From an uncultured Bacilli bacterium (GTDB lineage: Bacteria; Bacillota_I; Bacilli_A; RF39; UBA660), in the NCBI GenBank assembly GCA_947627975.1, contig CANQYB010000005.1, positions 1 through 50,695 of the forward strand: DNA of 50,695 nt, in the 5' to 3' direction. Positions 45,399 through 50,695 of this stretch are shown here, in pieces; positions within the stretch are counted from its first letter, which is position 1, and every line of letters starts with the position of its first letter. The notes below the pieces were generated by a model. The model was not told the origin of the DNA. It was given only the letters and a program-made list of their open reading frames with translations, and did not search any database. A program made the position numbers and the translations under genes.

Positions 45399-46815
45399 GA
45401 TCTTCTAAATCATCACTATATACATTTTTTAATAAAATTTCATTAAAATAATCAGACACAATTTTATTTAATCCTCTTGCACCGCTACCTTCTTTATAGG
45501 CTATTGAAGCAAATCTTTTTAGTAAATCATCATCAACGTCTATTTTAATATCTAATTGTTCAAATAAAAATTTATATTTTTTAATTGGACTTAATTCTGA
45601 TTTTTTTAATATTTCAAATAAATTATCTTCACTTAAATCATTCAGAATAACTGTAGTAAAAATTCTTCCATAAAATTCTTTAGGAAAATGTTTAATTAGA
45701 TTAATATATTCTGTGTCATTTTTATTTTCAGTATTATTAAAACCAATATATTTTTTATTTATGCTATTTTTCAATTTTAAAAACGATCCACTTAATATTA
45801 GGATTATTTTTGAAGTATCAAAATTAATAATGTATTGTTCTTGATTATTATTAATTTTTATTTCAAAATTACTTCCCTCAATTAATTTTAATAAACTATA
45901 TAAAAAGTCATTGTTAAGTTCTTGGGAATTATCATAATGATTTCCTAATTTTTTATCTATTTCATCAATAACTATAATTCCTTTTTGAGCTAATATTAAA
46001 TCTTCATTTGCTTCATTATATAAATGAATTAACATATCTTCAACATTATTGCCATGATAAGCAGTTGGTGAATATAAATTAGCATCTTCAATAGTAAATG
46101 GTATGTTGAATTCTTTAGCTAATTGTTTTATTATTTCTGTTTTGCCAACTCCAGTATTTCCACTAATTAAAATATTTGATTTTATATAATTTTCTTTTTC
46201 ATAACTAGTTAAAATACTTTTACTTATTTGAATTATTAATTTTTTAATGGCATCTTCTTGAAAGAAAACTTTTGAATTTATATTTTTAATTATTTTTTTA
46301 ATAGTTTTTTTATCTATTTCATATGAAGAATATTTTTCATATTCAGAATTTTCAGAATTTTCTAATTGATTTAGTAAATTATATGGATATTTTGAATCAT
46401 TATAAAAAATATATTTTGAATTACTATGTTCAATATAATCATTGATATTAACTGACACAATTTTATCGTCATTTCTTATGTAAAATGTATCTTTAAATTT
46501 ATTTAAATATACATTTAATAAGCTATTTAAATCACATTTTGGATATAACTTTTTTAATTCACTTAACTTTATATATATATCAGTACATTCAGTTTCTTGT
46601 AGTTGTGTTGCAATATCTAAATTTGAATAATAATTTCCAAAAATATCTTTAAAAAATTTTTTATTATTTTTTTTAATTATTTTACCAATTATTGCAGAGT
46701 GAGGCCAAAATGTAACATAATAATCATTATTATTTAAACTTTTTACTTTTTTAAAGTGAATGGCTACATATAAATTCTCAAAATTATTAAAATTCTCAAA
46801 ATTATCATTTAACAT
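45379..46815 (-). CDS. ClpX-like AAA+ unfoldase with a divergent N-terminal region
   Basis: A 478-residue AAA+ protein of the ClpX/HslU group. Residues 1 to about 185 do not resemble the ClpX zinc domain: no CxxC pairs are seen, and the region looks like a mixed alpha-beta domain with acidic linkers. The ATPase has Walker A GNTGVGKT (Lys225), Walker B IIVIDEIDK and sensor 2 EGSGARGLN. AYHGNNVEDMLIHL corresponds to ClpX GYVGEDVENIL, so the pore-loop Tyr is kept. KKYIGF (Ile357-Phe359) lies where ClpX has its ClpP-binding IGF loop. It may therefore feed ClpP with altered substrate choice. The start at 46815 has AGGAGGG upstream. It is inverted between the trmD operon and rplS. Confidence 0.85.
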   Translation of the reverse strand: MLNDNFENFNNFENLYVAIHFKKVKSLNNNDYYVTFWPHSAIIGKIIKKNNKKFFKDIFGNYYSNLDIATQLQETECTDIYIKLSELKKLYPKCDLNSLLNVYLNKFKDTFYIRNDDKIVSVNINDYIEHSNSKYIFYNDSKYPYNLLNQLENSENSEYEKYSSYEIDKKTIKKIIKNINSKVFFQEDAIKKLIIQISKSILTSYEKENYIKSNILISGNTGVGKTEIIKQLAKEFNIPFTIEDANLYSPTAYHGNNVEDMLIHLYNEANEDLILAQKGIIVIDEIDKKLGNHYDNSQELNNDFLYSLLKLIEGSNFEIKINNNQEQYIINFDTSKIILILSGSFLKLKNSINKKYIGFNNTENKNDTEYINLIKHFPKEFYGRIFTTVILNDLSEDNLFEILKKSELSPIKKYKFLFEQLDIKIDVDDDLLKRFASIAYKEGSGARGLNKIVSDYFNEILLKNVYSDDLEDQKTLKK

Positions 46816-46881
46816 ATAACCCTCCTAAATATTTTTTTATTATATATATTTTTTGTGTGTTTGTAAAGTAATAATTTATAC

Positions 46882-46911
46882 TTGAATTTAATATAATATT
46901 TATGATATAAT
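46882..46911 (+). promoter_or_regulatory. Promoter of rplS
   Basis: TTGAAT (46882-46887), an 18-base spacer and TATAAT (46906-46911) within TGATATAAT. The start codon is 84 bases downstream, leaving a structured leader. Confidence 0.7.
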
Positions 46912-46917
46912 CTTATT

Positions 46918-46990
46918 GCTTTTAAAAAAGCTTAATGTAATCCGCTGATTTTGTTATGATTACATGAAACATATTATATAGAAAGGAATG
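46918..46990 (+). ncRNA. Candidate ribosomal protein L19 leader
   Basis: The leader between the promoter and rplS holds two hairpins. The first is GCTTT with AAAGC (46918-46931). The second has an eight-base-pair stem, ATGTAATC (46935-46942) with GATTACAT (46958-46965), and a 15-base loop. A structured L19 leader is known in low-GC Bacillota (Rfam L19_leader), where it is thought to bind L19 and repress its own mRNA. Here the call rests on position and hairpins only, not on a match to the consensus. Confidence 0.5.
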
Positions 46991-46995
46991 ATTTA

Positions 46996-47340
46996 ATGGC
47001 TAATTTAGTTGATAAAATTAATGAAAAACAAATTAAACCAAATATTCCTGAATTTAGAGTTGGTGATACTGTTAAAGTAGACGTATGGGTAAAGGAAGGT
47101 AAAAAAGAAAGAATTCAAGCATTTGAAGGCGTTGTAATTGCGAAAAAAGGTGGAAGTGTTACTGAAACATTTACTGTACGTAAAAAAAGTTATGGAGTAG
47201 GAGTTCTTAGAATATTTCCTATAAATGCTCCAAGTATCGATAAAATTACTGTTTTAAGAAAAGGTAAAGTAAGACGCGCTAAATTAAAGAATATTTTAAG
47301 AGGTATGAAAAAAGAATTTAAAATTCCAGAAAGAAATTAA
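46996..47340 (+). CDS. rplS: 50S ribosomal protein L19
   Basis: A 114-residue ribosomal protein with the diagnostic stretches FRVGDTVKVDVWVKEGKKER, IQAFEGVVIAKKGG and ETFTVRKKSYGVGVLRIFP. The ribosome-binding site AAAGGA precedes the ATG. It has its own promoter and leader, because the usual link to trmD is broken by the inverted ClpX-like gene. Its stop codon is in a terminator hairpin. lepB follows, as in many relatives. Confidence 0.98.
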   Translation: MANLVDKINEKQIKPNIPEFRVGDTVKVDVWVKEGKKERIQAFEGVVIAKKGGSVTETFTVRKKSYGVGVLRIFPINAPSIDKITVLRKGKVRRAKLKNILRGMKKEFKIPERN

Positions 47341-47360
47341 GGCTAGCCTTAATTTTTTTT
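47334..47360 (+). terminator. Terminator overlapping the rplS stop codon
   Basis: A ten-base-pair palindrome, arms AAATTAAGGC...GCCTTAATTT around a central TA, followed by eight T. The TAA stop (47338-47340) is in the left arm. It may allow partial read-through into lepB. Confidence 0.8.
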
Positions 47361-47380
47361 AAAAAAAAGGAGAATTTGTG

Positions 47381-47866
47381 ATGAAATATGTAAAAGAATT
47401 AATTCCATATTTAATAGTAGTTTTAGTTGTAATAATTATTAGAACATTTTTAATTACACCTATTCGAGTTAATGGAAGTAGTATGTTTCCTACGTTAAAA
47501 AATAATTATATAATGATATTAAATAAAATTAAAAAAAATACAACTACTATAAAACGTTATGACATAGTTGTGTTAAAAGAAGATGACTATTTGATAAAAA
47601 GAGTTATTGGATTACCAAATGAAACAATTAGTTGTGAAGATGGTATTATTTATATTAATGGTAAAAAAATTAAAGATTCTTATGGTAATGGAGTTACTAG
47701 TGATTTTGATCCTATAAATATACCTAAAAATTCTTACTTTGTTTTAGGTGATAATAGGGAAAATTCTAAGGATTCAAGATATTATGGTATAATTTCTAAA
47801 AAAGAAATTAAGGGTATAACATCGTTTATTTTATTCCCATTTAAAAATTTTGGAAAAGTTGATTAA
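47381..47866 (+). CDS. lepB: Type I signal peptidase
   Basis: A 161-residue membrane protease that removes Sec signal peptides. One N-terminal membrane segment (about 6-22) is followed by the catalytic Ser in VNGSSMFPT (Ser34) and the Lys in YLIKRVIG (Lys73), the Ser-Lys dyad of prokaryotic-type enzymes. The box GDNRENSKDSRYYG confirms the family. It is not of the ER/SipW type, which has His instead of Lys. The start could be ATG 47381 or GTG 47378; the site AAGGAGA serves either. It follows rplS, as in other Bacillota. Confidence 0.94.
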   Translation: MKYVKELIPYLIVVLVVIIIRTFLITPIRVNGSSMFPTLKNNYIMILNKIKKNTTTIKRYDIVVLKEDDYLIKRVIGLPNETISCEDGIIYINGKKIKDSYGNGVTSDFDPINIPKNSYFVLGDNRENSKDSRYYGIISKKEIKGITSFILFPFKNFGKVD

Positions 47867-47890
47867 TTGTATTAGAAATAAGGTATGAAT

Positions 47891-48611
47891 ATGAAAAATG
47901 TATTAATAACAGGTGGATGTGGTGGCATTGGTTTTGCAATTGTTGAGGAACTCAAAAAAAGTGGATATAATCCAATCGTAATTGACATAAATAAAGAAAA
48001 TATAAAAAAAAATAAAGAAAAAATATAAAGATATAGAAGTTTGGAATTTAGATATAACTAATATTGATAATTTAGTAAAATTTAAAGAAAAACTTTCCAA
48101 AGATTTCTTTATAAATCATATTGTTACTTTAGCAGGAAGAGCCCTTGATAATGAATGGCAACCGTTTGAAAAACAAAATATTAAAGAAATAACAAAATCT
48201 ATTCAGTTAAATTTAATTGGACATATAAATATAATTCATACTTTTTTACCACTTTTAAAAAAATCAAAAGTGCAAAATAAAAGTATAATACTTATTTCCT
48301 CGATTAATGCAATAAGAAATTATGGACTTCCAGCTTATAGTGCGGCAAAATCAGGAATGTATGGACTTGTAAAATCATTATGTTCCGAATTAGGTTCTGA
48401 TAAAATCAGAATTAATTCAATTTCTCCTGGAACTATAGTAACATCAGCAACTGAGTTAGAACCTAAAAATTTTGATGATTTATTAAAAGGAACAGCAATT
48501 GGAAAATTTGCAACTAAAGAAGAAATTGCTAAAACAGTAAAATTTATAATTGAAATAGAGGGAATAACTGGTCAAAATTTTATAGTTGATGCTGGTCAAA
48601 GCTCTATTTAA
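47891..48611 (+). pseudogene. SDR-family oxidoreductase gene with a frameshift at a poly-A tract
   Basis: A short-chain dehydrogenase/reductase broken into two frames. The first 45 codons (47891-48028) encode MKNVLITGGCGGIGFAIVEE, the NAD(P)-binding TGxxxGxG region, and stop at TAA 48026. The rest reads on in the +1 frame from about 48024 as YKDIEVWNLDITN, through LNLIGH, ILISSINA and the catalytic YSAAKSG, and ends at 48611. Removing a single A from the A9 tract (48004-48012) or the A6 tract (48018-48023) would restore one protein of about 239 residues. The body is otherwise intact, so this is a recent mutation, a sequencing error, a phase switch or a slippage-rescued gene. Confidence 0.85.
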
Positions 48612-48629
48612 CTTATATAATAATAAAAT

Positions 48630-48651
48630 ATATCTTTGAGATATTTTTTTT
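48630..48651 (+). terminator. Terminator after the SDR gene
   Basis: A short hairpin, ATATCT and AGATAT with a three-base loop, followed by a run of T. Confidence 0.55.
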
Positions 48652-48737
48652 ATTTTAAAAAAAGATTGAGATATAATTGATTAATTATATATAATTTAAA
48701 ATGGCATAAATTTAAATTTTACTATTAAATTTAGGAG

Positions 48738-49132
48738 ATGAACATTAAATTGATAAAATCTAATATTAATTTAAAACAAATTCGCAAATATTCTAAATTA
48801 GCTTATTGAGAGATTATATTATGTTGCTACTAAATTAGTATAATACAATATTGGGCGAAGATGGTGTTAATCTATCTGGTATTCAAAAACAAAGATTATC
48901 AATTGCTAGAACATTATCTAAGAAAAGTAAAGTTATTCTCTTTGATGAAACTATTTCTGCTTTAGATAATAATTCTCAATAATATATTAAAAAAGCGATT
49001 GATGATTTAGTTAAAGAACATACTATTATAATTGTTGCTTCAGGTGTTATGATAAGTTTTTAAAAACTAGCAAAATATTGTAAAAATTTATATCAAAATG
49101 AAACTTTAAATATAATTATAAAACGAAAGTAG
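48738..49132 (+). pseudogene. Decayed ABC-exporter ATPase fragment
   Basis: Only parts of the nucleotide-binding domain remain. The 5' piece reads INLKQIRKYSKLAY and then a TGA. From 48845 onward another frame reads [18 protein letters not shown], the ABC signature (canonical LSGGQ), then [14 protein letters not shown], the Walker B and D-loop. In-frame stops occur at 48980-48982 and 49061-49063. The H-loop His is lost (VASG for IAHR). A residual C-terminal tail, CKNLYQNETLNI, continues in the same frame to TAG at 49130. The Walker A half and all membrane segments are missing. With the adjacent SDR gene this marks a zone of gene decay. Confidence 0.85.
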
Positions 49133-49158
49133 ATACATAAAAATGTATCTACTTTTTT
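49126..49158 (+). terminator. Strong terminator after the ABC remnant
   Basis: A 13-base-pair stem, AAAGTAGATACAT and ATGTATCTACTTT with a four-base loop, followed by T. It is one of the strongest hairpins in the window and seems to be the original terminator of the decayed ABC gene. Confidence 0.85.
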
Positions 49159-49215
49159 AATTTTAATAGGTTTAAAATAATTTATTTTAGCCATATTAAT
49201 AACAGGAGGAATTTT

Positions 49216-49407
49216 ATGACACAAAAAGAATTAGATTATGTAGAGGATGCTATTAAACATGAAAATAATTTAGCATCAATAATTACTGAATCAATAGAAA
49301 TATTGGAAGATGAAGAACTTGTATCATTTATGAAAAAACAACTTGCAAATCATAAAGCACTTCATAAAAAATTAATGAATTTATTGGAGGAAAAGACAAA
49401 TGAATGA
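49216..49407 (+). CDS. Small helical protein, probable spore-coat-associated partner of CotF-like gene
   Basis: A 63-residue, highly helical, acidic-basic protein (ELDYVEDAIKHENNLASII...). It has no signal peptide. It resembles the N-terminal half of two-part CotF-type coat proteins, an assignment made partly because it overlaps the next gene (a CotF domain) by eight bases. There is a strong AGGAGG site before ATG 49216. It is probably made in the mother cell late in sporulation, but no clear sigma K box was identified. Confidence 0.6.
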   Translation: MTQKELDYVEDAIKHENNLASIITESIEILEDEELVSFMKKQLANHKALHKKLMNLLEEKTNE

Positions 49408-49648
49408 TAAATTAATTATGGAGAATTACTTGTTACTTTTAAAAAGTACTGTAGAAGTATTTGTTCATGGAACATTGGAAAGTTCCAATCCAGATGTAAG
49501 AACAATATTAAAAAAAGGATTAGATATGATTATGCAAGCACAGGCTGACACATATGATAATATGACTGAAAATGGATGGTATAATATAAATAATGTCCAA
49601 ATAAATTTAATAGATCAAACAATTCAAAATCTTCAAAACGAAAATTAA
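49400..49648 (+). CDS. CotF-family spore coat protein
   Basis: An 82-residue protein matching the Coat_F domain: LIMENYLLLLKSTVEVFVHG, then TLESSNPDVRTILKKGLD and the characteristic TENGWYNINNV near the C-terminus. Full CotF-type proteins are often longer. Here the domain stands alone and is translated with the 63-residue partner (GGAGG before ATG 49400, eight-base overlap). It is a component of the spore coat and supports the spore-forming assignment made from sigK and gerA. Confidence 0.8.
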   Translation: MNDKLIMENYLLLLKSTVEVFVHGTLESSNPDVRTILKKGLDMIMQAQADTYDNMTENGWYNINNVQINLIDQTIQNLQNEN

Positions 49649-49653
49649 AAATT

Positions 49654-50607
49654 TTATAGATTTTTATTGTTTATATTTTTTTTAGTTAAAACTTTTCCAA
49701 CTGTATAATGTCTATTATTATTTTGAGCAAAAGTAAAAATATTATTAGAAGTAACCATATAAGTATAATTGGGACATTTAATCTCATCTATTTTACCTAA
49801 TACTAAATCATTATATTTTTGATTTTTTGGTTTATCTAGTTGACATACATAGGGCGAATGTCCAATGACATGCCAATTTAAATCAACAACATCAATAGTT
49901 GATGCAGTATCAAGTAAAATAGATATTTTTTGGGTTTTATTTTGGTTAATATCTACAAAATTAAAAGCATGAGCAACCGTTTCATAATTATCAAATTTTT
50001 GATTTCCAATTATTAAACTAGTATCATAACCTAAAAATGATAAAATATTTTGAGTTATAATTCCTATTTCACTACATTGATAATTACCTTTCTTTTTAAA
50101 TAAGCTAAAAACTGGTTCTTTAATTGGTTTTATAAAAGACATATTATTTAAATTAATTAGCTTAATCATATCTTCTCTTTTCATAGTTCCAATAACACCA
50201 AAATAATTATGACTAAAATCTAATAAATAATCAAATAATTCTAGGTCTGAACAAATTTCTTTATTCTTAATATATTTACAAAAATCTAAAATATATGAAT
50301 CATCATCTATATAATAATAACATCCACCATTAGATACAATTTTAGCAGGATTTAAATAATACATACCATATACTAATTTAGTACCAAGAGGAATATATCC
50401 ATCAAATTTAGCTAATGTAGGAACTTCAAGCATTTTATTAGAAAAATCTAATATATCAAAAATAGAAGCATTATAATCAAGTAAATAGCCAATTGTATCA
50501 CTTACCATATTTGATATTTGTTTTTTTTCTAATAAAGTAATTCTTTTTTTTACAAACTTTTTTAGTTTATCATCGTTTAATTTTTGAATTTTTTGTAAAT
50601 ATTTCAT
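49654..50607 (-). CDS. Transglutaminase/papain-like fold protein, hypothetical
   Basis: A 317-residue protein I cannot assign to a named family. The C-terminal half has a plausible Cys-His-Asp triad in the order and spacing of transglutaminase-like enzymes: YQCSEIGIITQNILSFLGYD (Cys178), VAHAFNFVD (His213) and ILLDTAS (Asp233). The N-terminal 150 residues are mostly helical. No signal peptide or membrane segment is present. The start is ATG 50607, with GTGGTGAT just before it; the longer reading from 50625 crosses that site. It converges on the CotF-like pair, leaving five bases between the genes. A role in cross-linking or processing spore proteins is speculative. Confidence 0.55.
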   Translation of the reverse strand: MKYLQKIQKLNDDKLKKFVKKRITLLEKKQISNMVSDTIGYLLDYNASIFDILDFSNKMLEVPTLAKFDGYIPLGTKLVYGMYYLNPAKIVSNGGCYYYIDDDSYILDFCKYIKNKEICSDLELFDYLLDFSHNYFGVIGTMKREDMIKLINLNNMSFIKPIKEPVFSLFKKKGNYQCSEIGIITQNILSFLGYDTSLIIGNQKFDNYETVAHAFNFVDINQNKTQKISILLDTASTIDVVDLNWHVIGHSPYVCQLDKPKNQKYNDLVLGKIDEIKCPNYTYMVTSNNIFTFAQNNNRHYTVGKVLTKKNINNKNL

Positions 50608-50695
50608 ATTATCACCACTAATCAAAAATATATTATATCTTAAAATAATAATTATTAAAAGTTTTTATGTAAATTAAAAAAAGATAAATAAATTT

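Noticed and set aside
47381-47866. SipW-type signal peptidase serving the TasA-like protein at 5.2 kb
   Set aside because: It has the Ser-Lys dyad (Ser34, Lys73) and the GDNRENSKDSR box of ordinary bacterial LepB, whereas SipW is of the ER type with Ser-His.
48738-49132. Functional ABC transporter gene
   Set aside because: No Walker A, no membrane domain, two in-frame stops and loss of the H-loop histidine.
1-50695. Possibility that TGA encodes tryptophan, as in Mycoplasma-like AT-rich genomes
   Set aside because: Clear genes such as pflB, the gdpP-like gene and walJ end at TGA in ATGA overlaps with the next gene, and tryptophans in conserved motifs are encoded by TGG. The standard bacterial code fits.
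1-50695. CRISPR array, prophage or insertion sequence
   Set aside because: Repeated AAAT/AATT-rich words are due to base composition; there are no regularly spaced direct repeats, no cas, transposase, integrase or phage structural genes.

Overview
The window is a contiguous, very A+T-rich bacterial chromosome segment (well over 70% A+T by eye). Its gene set is that of a low-GC Bacillota, probably an uncultivated Bacilli/Erysipelotrichia-like gut lineage; that placement is inference. The standard stop codons apply, since many real genes end in TGA. Evidence for a spore former: an intact sigK, a complete gerA-type germinant receptor operon and a CotF-like coat gene pair. MurE carries the DNPR motif typical of meso-diaminopimelate enzymes. 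Anaerobic metabolism is suggested by pflB-pflA. No prophage, insertion sequence, integrase or CRISPR array was seen.

Layout. 0.1-5.8 kb: an FAD-dependent oxidoreductase, then a reduced Tad-like secretion cluster (CpaE-CpaF fusion ATPase, TadB-like and TadC-like membrane proteins) ending in a secreted TasA/SipW-type protein. 5.9-8.9 kb: pflB-pflA. 9-14 kb: a compact SF1 helicase, then gerAA-gerAC-gerAB on the minus strand. 14.1-19.6 kb: a block resembling the oriC-proximal region of Bacillus (gdpP-like, rplI, dnaB, M23 peptidase, walJ, rlmH), with no walRK. 19.6-24.3 kb: sigK, a GNAT enzyme, murD, murE, a small unknown gene and tRNA-Ala. 24.4-30.3 kb: hemW, a cadherin-like surface protein, a glycerophosphodiesterase and two membrane-anchored proteins sharing a triplicated extracellular module. 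30.3-36.6 kb: a surface-glycan cluster (GHMP kinase, glycosyltransferases, polymerase/ligase, initiating sugar transferase). 36.6-43.8 kb: ung, a LemA-like protein, deoD, an HD phosphohydrolase, the YfmF/YfmH pair, a YgjP-like metallopeptidase and a SpoU methyltransferase. 43.8-47.9 kb: rimM-trmD, an unknown gene, an inverted ClpX-like ATPase, rplS with a probable leader, and lepB. 47.9-50.7 kb: a frameshifted SDR gene, a decayed ABC ATPase, two CotF-type genes and a transglutaminase-like protein.

The genome is compact. Genes commonly overlap by 1-14 bases, several terminator hairpins contain stop codons, and many transcription units start from an extended -10 box (TGnTATAAT) close to the start codon. 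The 358-base stretch 24039-24396 holds a terminator, tRNA-Ala and two promoters. The 604-base stretch 48612-49215 holds a terminator, the ABC pseudogene and a second terminator. No other gene-free stretch exceeds 300 bases.

The most unusual items are the CpaE-CpaF fusion with a degenerate ATPase active site and an internal ribosome-binding site; the membrane-free GdpP-like protein; the ClpX-like unfoldase with a novel N-terminal region but a preserved IGF loop; the triplicated extracellular module; and the transglutaminase-like gene beside the spore-coat genes.
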